The position numbers and the translations under genes are program-made. The notes under the pieces are model-generated. The model saw only the letters and a program-made list of their open reading frames with translations. It was not told the DNA's origin and did not search any database. A DNA stretch of 64,000 bases, taken from NCBI GenBank assembly GCA_013396635.1, contig WBMW01003210.1, positions 16,001-80,000 on the forward strand, given 5' to 3'. Shown one piece after another: positions 24,111 through 35,480 of the stretch; the stretch's first letter is position 1, and each line of letters begins with the position of its first letter. This stretch comes from Penelope pileata. Its lineage: Eukaryota > Chordata > Aves > Galliformes > Cracidae.

Positions 24111-25039
24111 TATGATAAGTACACAATTAACAACTAGAGAAGTTTACAAGACAAATTAAAGGTGACTGCAGGCAAAAAATATCTCAGAAATACTGTACGT
24201 GAAGGAGAGGATAAGTGCATTAAGCAGTAGGTATTCTGGATCCTTAAGCACTACGGAGTGTTTCGGAAAAACTGTTTGACCAAAATATAAAGATGAGCAA
24301 TGCAACAGATAGTGGAATTTGAGTAAGACTTTTCTAATGCTTAAAGATCTTATGAGATAATGCACAAAAAAAGTTCTGAAGTGACCTAGAAAGAAAGCAA
24401 AGATCAGCACAGCTGGCAGACACTACTAAAGTAGTGGTTGGATTCCTCAGCTTATATACATAGAGTATATGTGAAGTGTTGAACATTCAAAGTGTTTTTA
24501 TGCAGCAGTCGCCATACTGTGGGAGCAAATAGCTCAGTGGAAAGTACTGATTAATGTTTATCCATCATCTTGAAGATGATTTGCAATCTTTTTAAACTCT
24601 GAACTGTTTGGAAGAGTCTCATAGCAATATAATATCAGTAGTCTGTAGCCATAGCAAATACAAAAAAGATAGATGATTTCTTCCTTGATTATTCTGGCTT
24701 CTTATAAAATTGGTATCTTCCTTTTTGTCATAAGATATTCTACTTGCTGACAAATAGAAATTGAATCCTTTTTACATCAGGATCAGATAATCACCTAATG
24801 ATTTGGAAAATTATCTCAATGAGAGCTCTAAGTGATTGAATTTTATTTGCAAAGCTAAAGCGCGATTAAAATAGTATTGTGCTGATATTCATACTGTCTC
24901 AGCATTTAATTTAGATGACTTCTGCTCAAATTATTACATAGCTTCTCATCTCTAGCAGTTAAAAGCTTAAATCTTTTCATGCAAAGATGAATTTTTCATT
25001 GCTATTTTTGGCATCAAAAGCGGGAATGGAGAAATTAAC

Positions 25040-25810
25040 ATTGTTAGGTTATGTTAAAAACATGACTAACTCCTCCAACCACCATTGCTGCATGGCCACT
25101 GGGGCCAAAAGCTGCTCTGGCAGCCAAAAGCTGCCTTCTCTGTCTGGTAGAGACAGAAGTTCAATAACGCAGGCAAACACAGAACATGATCTAGATTATC
25201 AAGCACATGCACATTTGTGAATCTTTCACAAACCAACACGGTCCCTCTGTCTGCCCAGCACGTCTGCCCATTTCCCAAGCCCCTTTGCCCACTCCATGGG
25301 TCCCCTACTTGCCAACAAGTGCAGCTTAAAGTTTTCAGGCACACATGCATACCCCACAAACATCAAGTTGGGGAAAATGCAGACTCTTGCTTCCCCATCC
25401 CCAGCACTAGGCACTTGGTCTGTGACCTATGGCTCTGAACTAGCCACTGGTGCCCCCACATTCGCCTCACTCATGCTTGTCCCCACCTAGTAACTAGTTT
25501 GAGATAACACATCACTCCTACCTGTTGCTGGGAATAGAAGACCCCACTCTGGTAGCTGATACTGGGATCCCACTGGCTCCAGTAGCTGATACTAGGGCCC
25601 CAGTGGCTCCAGTAGATGACACTAGGACTTCACTTGGCTCCAGCAGCTGGCACAATAGTCCACTGGACCACACTGATCTGATTCCTCTGGTTTATACTGG
25701 GACACTACTCACTCTAGTAGCGACTAATCTTCTCCACCCTAATAATTCTAGTGCCTGCCCTACCTCTCTACCTTATTTTCTGGGGGCTTCAAGTTACCAA
25801 GGATGTTGAA
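25040..25810. other. GC-rich unclassified block with a minisatellite
   Basis: Sharply GC-richer than the flanking intron, beginning near ACTAACTCCTCCAACC and ending near GGATGTTGAATGGG. It contains several overlapping open frames on both strands but no protein family I recognise. The 30-base tandem repeat at 25552-25670 lies inside it. It may be an ERV-internal or LTR relic or an unrecognised repeat. I do not assign it. Confidence 0.5.
25552..25670 (+). repeat. Minisatellite, about 30-base unit, four copies
   Basis: Units start at 25552, 25582, 25612 and 25643, each resembling GTAGCTGATACTGGGA followed by CCCACTGGCTCCA. The first two are closest and the last two are diverged. The unit is a multiple of three, so the + strand frame stays open and reads as a repeated ADT...PLAPV-like peptide. 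I do not take that as evidence of coding. Confidence 0.85.
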
Positions 25811-26058
25811 TGGGAGCGGGCATGGAGGAATGAACAGAAAACCAGTCTTCTGTCTAAAAAATTGAATTTGTTTTTCTCAGCTCAACAAAAGGAAGATTAC
25901 AATGAATTGATACACAGACAATGAAAATGCAGTTACAATCACCCTGCAATCTAGCAGTTAAAATTCAGCTAAACTTTAAGATTAGGGGTAAATTTCAGCT
26001 TCACAAGGAGAAAAACTAACTGCTGGAAGAACTTGACTATGAAAGTAGTGTAAATACC

Positions 26059-26090
26059 TTTTTTTTCTTTTCTTTTCTTTTTTTTTTTCT
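26059..26090 (+). repeat. T-rich (CTTTT)n simple repeat
   Basis: A pyrimidine run with regularly spaced C residues, followed by GGAAGAGATG. Confidence 0.85.
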
Positions 26091-26649
26091 GGAAGAGATG
26101 CCTATTTTAAACAGCAGCTAAACTAGAGAAATCCTACAGTTCATATTGCAAAAGAGTTACAGTAGATACTTGCTATTGTCATTTCTCTATTTATCACTTA
26201 ATGCATCCATAATTTTTTTTTAAATTGTATTCTGACTATTTTGCGTATTCTCTTGGAAGCAAAGTGGCAATTATTCAACTGCTGAATACTAGCTGAAGAC
26301 AGTAAAGGTAAAATTTTCTCAAATGGTCGCTCATTAAAGCACTCATGACAATTTATCGGTAAACCTTGGTGTATGTAGTCAGATTAGCTGCTTGACATTG
26401 ACATTCCATCTTTTTACTCCTGTGATCTCTGAAATTTACTTTCACACGTTTTCTCTTCTCCAGGCAACTAAGTATGAGATATCTGATTTATTCTCTGCAA
26501 CAATCACTTCACTAACCTTGCCATGTCTGACCATATAAAACAAATTCAGACATTTAGATATGAACTAAGTAGTCATTAATGTAATCAAAATGATTAGTAA
26601 TGTGTTTTTATTTTCCCCATATTTTGGTCCTAAATTGTCTGGCCCCTGG

Positions 26650-26805
26650 AGGCAGTTTGTTAACGCTACTCTTCTGGCAGAAAGGTTCCTTGGAGAGATT
26701 CAAAACTTGATCGTACAAGGAACCCTGATCAAAATTGGTCCTACTTTTAACGGAGGGTTGCAATCTCCAGAGGTCCCTTCCAACCTAAATTACTCTATGA
26801 CAGTT
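26650..26805 (+). mobile_element. CR1 LINE 3' tail relic
   Basis: CAGAGGTCCCTTCCAACCTA followed by an ATTACTCTATGACAG tail is the CR1 3' UTR end. The sequence before it (GGTTCCTTGGAGAGATTC) is only weakly CR1-like. The upstream boundary is uncertain. Confidence 0.6.
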
Positions 26806-28509
26806 TTCTGAAGGAGAAAGTAAGTTTCTTGACCAAGTCAGATACCAGTTCCAACAATATGAATTCGAATTCTTCTGAATAGTACGCTCAGTACTTGTGA
26901 CTCAGTTTTGGTTATCCACACTTATTATACTCCAAAACACCAACACAATGAAAAAGAGCTGTCTGCAGCATAAGCTATCGTATTTTTCTTCCATGAGAAT
27001 GAAATGGCTTGAGCTTCCTCTGATAACTGTGCACTCACAATGAAGAAAGTTGGGAAAGCATGGATATAATTCCTCTTTCCAAGGACAACACTGTTTGGTG
27101 TCATGTTATTTCTGTATATAGAGATATGCAGGTATGGAAGGTGCTTAGATGTGCAGAGAGAAGCTGGAGTCATGCCTTTGTGTGAATAAAGCTCTTCTGC
27201 ATTTCAGGGAGTGGGTCAAAAACAGCAGCTCCTGTTTTTTCACAGAGGGACATACTGTATTAAATAGCAGCTCCCAGGCCATTTTTGTCTGTAGTGCTAA
27301 TGCTGACTGCATACCTTTACATACCCACATATTTTAAGCACTTCTTTTGGTGAGAATTTTTGAATACACAAGCAGGTTACTTCACTGGATGTCTTATGAT
27401 CTTGTCTGTGTATGTTTTCCTACCCTGTGGAAAACACAGAACTGCTTTCCAGTCAGAATGTTTATATAAAACCTTTTAAGCCACCTGAATAAATGCGTAT
27501 GTTGTAGACTTACTTGTTCCTTTATGCTGTACACCGTAAAAAGCAAGGAGCACTTTTAGGTGAGTTTAAGAACAGTGCTTGACTCTGTACAGATTTCATG
27601 TTCTGGGGGTTATCTGAGTCCTTTCCCAGCAACTTCTTTGACTGGCACTCATATCTGAAACCCAGAGGGTGTTTTCTTTTGATGAATTATTCTGCTCTGA
27701 AAATATTTTTCCTATTACAAGCATTGCATATATATGCATCATTCACATATTAGTGTTCTATATTCTTTTTCTGCTTTTCAGTAATTCTGATTATGATACA
27801 AAAATAGGATCACGAGTTAACAAATAAGATATCTTTCAGATTACATCAGAATATATAGTTGTTAAATTTATCATCTGTGAGACTCCATCAAGCCAATGGA
27901 ATGATGTAAAGATATTTAACCCATTCCATTTACAGTTTCAAAAGATTAATTAACTGTAGTTTATTTAATCACCAGTACATTTAATTAAATAAATTTTTGT
28001 CTATCTTGTACACTGTGCTTTACAGAGCATTAGATTTTTGGAAAATTTTTATATCCCACAATGATTTTCTGTGCCTCTGTTCTTTGCCTATTTAAAGAAC
28101 AAAGATACAAGGAAACTGATCTCCACATGGGGTACATTTGCATAACTCCATCTATTTCAGTGAAACTGAGCATTTCTGACTGGCTGCCATAGTACTTAAA
28201 TTCCAGCCTTTATATAAATACTGAGTCACAGAAATACTTCTATTTCAATTATTCCAATAATAATTTTAAAATTACTTTAAATGTTCTTTAAATTTAAGTA
28301 ATTATAGATGAATTAGGACAAAGTTTAAGGGATGAAAATTAAGAACTCAGACACTTAGCAGGTAACAATTACTATTGATGAGATTCATTTCTTGCATGAG
28401 TATTTTCCCAGATAATTCAGTGTACAACTGTCATTTTGGGACCATCAGAGATTTTTAGAAATATTCTTCATAGAATATATAATTCTGTTTAACTCATCCT
28501 ATTTAGAGT

Positions 28510-29062
28510 CATTATCTGCATAAAGGAGGAAGTGATAAGAGTGCACTCATCTAATTTCCACATGACACCAAACTGAGACAACCAGTTGATATGCTCAAGG
28601 ACAGTGCTGCCATCCAGGTGAAGCTGGAGTTCGCAAGAACATGATGAAATTCCCAAGGACAAATGCTCAGTTTCTACCTGGTGAGGAATAGTCGCTGGCA
28701 AAAACACATGGAAGAGCTGTGAGGGTCCTGCTGAGCACTAAACTAAGCATTGGGCCCAGGGACACTGATAAAAGGTCAACAGCACCCCAGGCTTCAGAAA
28801 CAAAGGCAAAGCCAGGAAATCATTAGATTGCGCGTTAATATTGCAAGAAGTTTGGGGCCCATCAGCAGGAAAAAAAAATCACTGATAAACTGAAAAGCGT
28901 TCAGGGGATATCCACCAAAATGATGGGGGATGGACACTTGTCCTGTGAAAAGAGGCTAGTAGAGCTGACCTTGTTCAGTACAAAACAGAGATGACTTCGG
29001 GAGACCTAAAAGCAGCCCCCAGTGTCTACAGGGAGACACAAAGAAACTTGAATAAAAAGGTC
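28510..29062 (+). mobile_element. Old CR1 LINE fragment (reverse-transcriptase to C-terminal region)
   Basis: GAGTGCACTCATCTAATTTC, ATGACACCAAACTGAGACA and GACAGTGCTGCCATCCAG correspond to the region around and after the RT catalytic block of CR1. Later segments (GCGTTCAGGGGATATCC, GAAAAGAGGCTAGTAGAGCT) match the C-terminal region. It is decayed with many stops and small deletions. It runs up to a much younger CR1 that starts at about 29063, and none of its own 3' end reappears after that insertion. Confidence 0.75.
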
Positions 29063-29630
29063 GAAGGAGGTGACTCTGCCCCTCTACTCTGCTCTCGTGA
29101 GACCTCACCTGGAGTCTTGTCTCCAGTTCTGGGGCCCCCAACACAAGAAGGATGTGGAGCTGTTGGAGCGGGTCCAGAGGAGGGCCACGAGGATGATCAG
29201 AGGACTGGAGCACCTCCCCTACGAGGACAGGCTGAGAGAGTTAGGACTCTTCAGCCTGGAGAAGAGAAGGCTGCGGGGGGACCTGATAGCAGCCTTCCAG
29301 TACCTGAAGGGGCCTACAGGAAAGCTGGGGAGGGGCTTTTTACAAGGATAGATAATGACAGGACAAGGGGTAATGGTTATAAACTGGAAGAGGGTAGATT
29401 TAGACTAGATATAAGGAAGAAATTCTTCACTGTGAGGGTGGTGAGACACTGGAACAGGTTGCCCAGAGAAGTTGTGGATGCCCCCTCCCTGGAAGTATTA
29501 AAAGCCAGGCTGGATGGGGCTTTGGGCAACCTGGTCTAGTGGGAGGTGTCCTTGCCCATGGCAGGGGGGTTGGAACAAGATGATCTCTAAGGTCCCTTCC
29601 AACCTGAACCATTCTATGATTCTATGATTT
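29063..29630 (+). mobile_element. Young CR1 LINE 3' end, 5'-truncated
   Basis: A well-preserved CR1 tail. Beginning at 29063 (just upstream of an in-frame ATG at 29070), the translation reads LPLYSALVRPHLESCLQFWG, then KKDVELLERVQRRATRMIRG, LEHLPYEDRLRELGLFSLEK and GDLIAAFQYLKG before a frame break near 29350. The coding remnant VRHWNRLPREVVDAPSLEVL follows in another frame. The element ends with GTCCCTTCCAACCTGAACC and a clean ATTCTATGATTCTATGATTT tail. Its good preservation compared with neighbouring copies suggests a recent insertion. It is non-functional because the endonuclease and most of the RT are missing. Confidence 0.93.
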
Positions 29631-30729
29631 CTCTCTTCATATTGACTTAAATATAGAAAATTATTTAAACATAATTATTTAAGGATGAGTTGAGTCTTTC
29701 AATGTAGGAAGAACATAAAATAAAACATTAAACACTTAACTTTAGATTTTTGAACTTATTACTGAGGGGTTTTTACTGTCAGCTTGGAAATCTCAGCAAA
29801 TGAGATTTGTTTAGGGGAAAAAGTCAAGATTAAGTATGAGAACAGTAAGGGATTTTTCCCCCAGTAATGTGATCTTGTTGATATGACAGAGTATTTAAAT
29901 GACAAGTTGTCTATTCAGCTTCACAGAATATGTCTGAATGTATGGTTAATGGGTAGAAGACATAAAGTATCCTCAAGAAATATCAACTTGAGTTTTAAAA
30001 GAGTGTTTTTACATGTGCCACGAAAAAATGAAAGACAACTTTATAAGCTTATACAAGGCAAGAGAAAAGAAACAGCTACAAACTTGGACTTGTGTCATCT
30101 GGTTATGTGGCATAGCAGCATTTGAAGGGCAAATTGCAATGACAGCTCTGGCTTCATCAGCTAGAGAATTCCTTATAGGGGGACAAATGATGAAAGCAGT
30201 TCCACTGCTGTTTCTGTGAATCTGACACAAATGCTCTGCTTACTGGTGGAAATATTGACACTCAATCCCACATCTAGGCTCAAAAGAAAAGCAGATTCTT
30301 CCTGATCTTCCCTGGTCAAGTATTGATGTTTGCTTTCTAAAGACAGCACATTCTCTCCTGCTCAGGCCCAGGCCATCATTGCTACATGTCATCTGGATCA
30401 TAAGATTCGGGGCCATCTGCTCTTGTACAGAGCATTCTTGACTTATGAAATAACAGTTTAAGGCCACAGACAAGGTCTGAGGATAGGAGAACATAGAGAG
30501 GAACTTAAAAAACAGTAATGGTCAATTGCATTTGTTCTTTCAACAGAATTGTAATGTAATTGCAAATGTCTCCCTTTTGAAACTCTTTCTGTGATTCAAT
30601 AGGTAAGAATGAGTACACCTTCATACATTAAAGAGAAAACATGAACAAGTTTCTTTACTGGAAGTTAGAGTACACTGAAAATGAAAGAGATTTTAGTCCA
30701 CTTCTATTTTATTCATAATATTTGTCAGG

Positions 30730-32725
30730 AGTGATGCATCCCAACAAAGAGAAAGTCAGGCAAAAATCTCAGGCCTACAAAGATGAACAAGGAGCTTCTG
30801 TCAAAAAAAAAAAAAGGGAGTTTGTAAAAAAAAAAAAAAAAAAAAAAAAAGTGAAAACCTACAGATTGTGGAAGCAAAAACAGGTCATCTGAAAGGAATA
30901 TAAATATATTGTCCAAGCAGCCAGAGATCAAGTTAGAAAAGCTCAAGCCCAGACAGAACTGAATCTGGGCAAGGACATCAAGGTCAACAAGAAGGGTCTC
31001 TACAAGTACCTCCGTAACAAAAAGAAGAGTAGGAAAAACATGAGCTCTCTGCTGTATGAAAAAGGAGACTGTTATCTGGGACAGTGAAAAAAACAAGATG
31101 CTGAATGTCTTCTTTGCCTCTATCTTTACCAGCAAGATTGACCTTCAGGAACTCTGGTCCCAGAGGCCAGGCTGAATGGCTGGAGCAAGGGAGATGTACC
31201 TTTTGTGGAAGAGGATCAGTTTAGGGAATACTTGAACAAACCTGAAATTTTCAAGTCCATGGGCCCTGCTGGAATGAGCCTATAAGTACTGATGGAGCTG
31301 GCATATGTGATTGCGAGGACACTCTCAATAATCTTTGCTCAATTGTTGCAAGTGGGAGAAGTGCTCCAAAACTGGAGGACAGCAAATGCCACTTCTACCT
31401 AAAGAAAGTACAAGGAGGTCCAGGCTGACAGCCAGCCAGCCTCACATCGATCTCTGGTAGAGTAATGGAACAGCTAATACTGGAAACCATTTCCATGCAC
31501 ATGAAGAAGAAAATCATCAGTAGTCAGCACGGAATCATCAAGGGGAACTTATGTCTGACAACCCAGTAAGTTTCTGTAACGAAATGACCAGACTGATAGA
31601 GAAGAGGGGAACATTGACTATTGTCTTCCTGAGCTTCAGTAGTGTTTTTGACACTGTCCCCTATAAGAGTCTAACAGATAAGCTGTTGATGTATGGGCTG
31701 GAGGAACAGACAGTACAGTACATTGAACACTGGCTGAATGACTGGATCCGGAAGGTATTTGTCAGTGGTGCAGTTTTTTTGGAGGCCAGAAATGAGCAGA
31801 AAATGCCAGGGATCAATACTGGATCCACACCTGTTTACCATCTCCATTAATGATCAAGGGTGAAGAGTTTTCCTCAGAAAATTCATGGGTGACACGAAAT
31901 GGAGAAATGGCAGATACACGAGACTGTCATGTTGCCATCCAGAGGGACCTTGACAAGCTGGAGAGTTGGACTGACGAGAATTTTGCCAAGTCCAACAAGG
32001 AGATGTGCAGAGTCCTGCACCTGGGGAGAAAAAACCTCAGGCACCACAACATACTGTGGGGCACACAGCTGGAAAGCAGCTGTGCAGAAATGGGCCTGGG
32101 GTCCTGGTGGACAGAAACTTGAACATAAGTCAGCAGTGTGCCATTGCCACTAAGAAGGCTAATGGTATTCTTGGCAACATGATCCTTCCCCTCTACTACA
32201 CATTAGGAAGCAGTACCTGAAGTCTTGTGTCCAGCTCTGGGACTCCAAGTACAAGAGAGAAATTGATATACTGGAAAAAGTCCAACTCAGGGTCACCAAG
32301 GTGGTGATGGAACTGAAGAACCTCTCCTGTGAGGAGAGAGTGATGGAGCTGGGACTGTTCAGCCTGAAGAAGAGGAGGCTCAGGGGAATCTCATCAATGT
32401 CTATAAATACCTGAAAGGAATATGCAAACTGGATGGAACCAGGCTCTTTTTCAGCACTGCCCAGTGCCTGGAGAAGAGGCAATGAGCACAAACTAGAAGA
32501 CAGGAGGTGCTCTGAAAACCAGGAAGCACTTCTGTGCTTTGTGGATGACAGGGCACTCAGGATGCCCAGAGAAGTTGTGGAGTCTCCTCCTCAGAGATCT
32601 TCCAAAGCCACCTCGGCATGATCCTGGACACCTCACTCTGGGTGTCCCTGATTTAGCAAGGAGATTATAACAGATTGTCTCCAGAGGCCCCTTCCAGCCT
32701 CAGTCATTCTGTGATTCTGTGATAA
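30730..32725 (+). mobile_element. Long degraded CR1 LINE (end of endonuclease through RT to 3' tail)
   Basis: This is among the longest CR1 copies in the window. After a linker interrupted by two poly-A runs, it reads LNLGKDIKVNKKGLYKYLRN in the endonuclease-RT linker. The RT N-terminal region follows (31066-31500, with stops), then IVFLSFSSVFDTVPYKSL at about 31620, corresponding to the usual LDFSKAFDTV block. The catalytic FADD segment is altered to FMGD near 31882. Next come VAIQRDLDKLESWTDENFAK and CRVLHLGR, then the C-terminal region, the 3' UTR and an ATTCTGTGATTCTGTG tail ending near 32725. Frameshifts and stops make it dead. Confidence 0.88.
30803..30850 (+). repeat. Two poly-A runs inside the CR1 copy
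   Basis: Thirteen A residues at 30803-30815 and twenty-five at 30826-30850, separated by GGGAGTTTGT. Both lie within the degraded CR1 linker region. Confidence 0.9.
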
Positions 32726-33824
32726 TCAGATGTGGAAGAATCCAGCTTCAGAATCAATCTGAATGACAACTTCTGAAAGGCTGTTTGGATCTGTGCTCTC
32801 TGAGTGACAAGCCATCACCAAATAAAGATGATATGCCAAGGATCTAAGCACCGTATGACATATCAGTGCTCTTCTCATAATGCTATATGCATTTTCTCAT
32901 CATTGATATAATTGACTACTGTAGACTGTCAGTGAATAACAAGCTTGGCATGTATTCTAAAATACATAAGTATTTTTGAAAACACAGAGCTTTTTTACTT
33001 TTTCTTATTTACACATGAAGATGAAACAGAAGATACAGTAAGATCTGTGAACCTTCACAGAGATTTTTCATACCCGAGATACATTAAGGTGAATGCTTAG
33101 GATTTGAGTAGATGAGCAATGGACACTTGCCTTTAATTTAAATCTATTTAAACGTCTTTTGATTTATTTATTTACCGCACATTGCATAAAATCGATGATT
33201 CTAGGCATTACATTTCACATTATATAACAAAAAGGCAGGATGACAGCTATTTTACTCTTCAGCTTGTTGAGCAGTCTGCTGAAGGCAAACAGAATTTATA
33301 TCCTCTTCATAGCTGATGCATGGGACATGCTTTCACTACAGGCACTGTGCCATGAGTGCCTATGTCATCTCTACTAGAAGATTAATGTCTAACTAAAAGA
33401 ATAAGATCTAACAAGACTGACCAATCATTGTCTTTGCTTAGAAAATGCTTCAGGAAAGATTCACAAGTCATCTAGAGAACTTTGTTGCAGTAATATAAGA
33501 GGACAAGATGACACTTAAGAAAAACTATTGAGAAAATTAATCCGGAATTACATTTATTTTTCCAGTAATCCTAATGGCCAAGAACACAACCATTAACTAG
33601 AAAACAATGGACCTAAGTCAAGGCTGGGGTAAAGAAAACAATGTCAAACTAATGAACAAAAACTCATTTATTGGCATAAATGGATGTGGTTTACCATCAG
33701 TGCAGCTGTAATGTTTCTTCTACTTGTGGATTTAACATAATTTATGTTGTATTAATAGTAATCATTTTCTAAATAAACTGATTTCTGTTCAGATTATACC
33801 AAGGAGAGGTGACAGTATCGCCAG

Positions 33825-34232
33825 TCACGGACAGGAGCATATCTCCTATGAGGAAAGGCTAAGGGAGTTGGTGTTCTTCAGCCTGGAAAAGAGAATGCTC
33901 AGTGAGGACCTGTGTCTGCAAATGTATATAAATACACAAAGGGAGGGAGGGTGCAAAGAGGATGGAAGCAGGCTCTTTTCAGTAGTGTTCAGTTCCAGGA
34001 CAAGAAGTAATAGACACAAACACAAGAGGTTCCATCTAAACATCAGGGAGCTCTTCTCCTGTGCAGATGATGGAGCACTGGCACAAACGGATTGTAGTCT
34101 CTCTCCTTGGCCATCTGGACATGGTCCTGGGCAACCTGCTCTGATTGTCTCTGCTTGAGCAGGCAGCTTGGATCCTTCAGAGGGTCAGGGGCATCCTTCA
34201 GAGGTCCCTCTACTGTTCTGTGTTTCTGACAT
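33825..34232 (+). mobile_element. CR1 LINE 3' end, 5'-truncated
   Basis: CATATCTCCTATGAGGAAAG, GGAGTTGGTGTTCTTCAGCC and AGCCTGGAAAAGAGAATGCT mark the CR1 C-terminal coding region. The translation includes FSLEKRMLSEDL and KRFHLNIRELF. The 3' UTR follows (CATGGTCCTGGGCAACCTGC, GAGGTCCCTCTACTGTTC), with only a poor tail. It belongs to the same broad CR1 type as the long copy at 30.7-32.7 kb (VVF...NRHKHKRFHLNIRE) and differs from the 29 kb copy. Confidence 0.85.
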
Positions 34233-34617
34233 CTTAAGATTTTACATCTAATTCTTTTGCCTTTGCCTCTTGAATCTGCAATTACAAGTGATTTTTTGTT
34301 TTGTTTTTACTGTTGGAAGCAGTGGTTTTTTTTCCTTAAACTTTGAAATATTCATTTGTGCTATTCTTCAGAGCTTCTTATAGGCTACCATATATCTTCA
34401 ACATAAACAATTTAAATCAAATGACTGTAAAAGCATTAGATTTCTATTTACCAGCTACAGATTTCTGTAATGTCTCTTTAAGGTTCACTGATGACTTGAG
34501 GACTATTGCTCAGAAATCACAATTTTACTGTTTTGCTTGCCAAGTATGTAGGTACTTGTTGAAGTGTTTTGATTTATTTTTTTTTATCTTACTGAGTAGA
34601 CCCATTAACCTATTATG

Positions 34618-35158
34618 AAGGCTAGTCTCAAAATAATGCCTCCTATTTTATTACATTGGCCCATAACATTAGAGGCAGATCTTGGTGATATGGCAGTAGA
34701 GGTTGAACCTTCCCACCAACATTCTGTATCACTTTGTTACCACGAGACAGATGGAAGCAGAGGGGCAGTCTGACAAAGCGGCATCTGAAATGGAAGTGCG
34801 TATGAAGCAAAGGTATGGGATTGAATTCCTCCATGTGGAAATAATGGCACCCACTGACATTCATTGACACTTGCTCAATATTTATGGAGTGGATGTGAGC
34901 ACAGTGAGACAGTGGGTCGTGCGTTTCGATAGTGGTGACAGGGACAGTGGGGCACCTCCGCTGGTGCAGATATTTATGAGCATGGCATGCAAGCTCTTGT
35001 TCATTGCTGGTGAAAATATATATCTGATATTGGTCACTATGTTGAAAAGTAGTGTTTTGTAGCTGAGAATTTTCTCTATCAAATAGTAGTATTGTGTTCT
35101 GTATCTCTTGTAGTTTCCAAGGAAACAAATAGGAGGCATTACTTTCAAAGTGACCTAC
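34618..35158 (+). mobile_element. Galluhop-like mariner, internally deleted (copy 1)
   Basis: A non-autonomous Tc1/mariner element of about 540 bases with terminal inverted repeats. The left end contains AATAATGCCTCCTATTTTAT and the right end AATAGGAGGCATTACTTTCA. The sense strand keeps the start of a transposase frame with the DNA-binding helix-turn-helix-like segment DVSTVRQWVVRFDSGD near 34892-34940. It then jumps to the transposase end (KLLFIAGEN...VTMLKSSVL). The catalytic core is absent, so it cannot make transposase. Placement with the chicken mariner Galluhop (Mariner1_GG) is from memory of that family. Confidence 0.85.
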
Positions 35159-35164
35159 ATATTT

Positions 35165-35480
35165 TAAAGGAAGATAGGTGCAGACAGGCGATTGTCTCGC
35201 TCCAATTTTCAGAGGCGAGATGTTTCATGATATACCCAGAGTATGATTATGACACAGACAAAGTCAAGTGTTGTCCAACCAGTTTATTACAAATTCTAGT
35301 CAGTTAGGGTGATGAGGAAGGGAAGGCAGTTGATAGTAAAAAGATAGGAAATAAAAGTAATTGTAATAGAAAGCAAGAGGCAGTCACCAACATGGATCCA
35401 GCACCGTTTGATGAAGAGTCGAAACAGTCTCAAACAGGGATGAAAAACATTTCTTTCTAACAGACCATCAATAGAAGTAT
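35165..35480 (-). mobile_element. Probable LTR relic
   Basis: On the minus strand there is an AATAAA signal (in GTAATAAACTGGTTGG, near 35278-35293). It is followed by TTTGTCTGTGTCATAATC and ends near GGAGCGAGACAATCGCC, an arrangement like the R-U5 end of a retroviral LTR. The mariner right end lies immediately to its left. The upstream part fades into plain intron near 35480-35640. I do not recognise the family, and it could be some other repeat. Confidence 0.35.

Noticed and set aside
28991..29539. 182-codon frame across the old/young CR1 junction
   Set aside because: It runs in a different frame from the CR1 ORF2 motifs until its last third, so it is a mosaic of shadow and relic.
34643..35128. 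161-codon minus-strand open frame
   Set aside because: It is antisense to the deleted mariner, whose transposase remnant is on the + strand.
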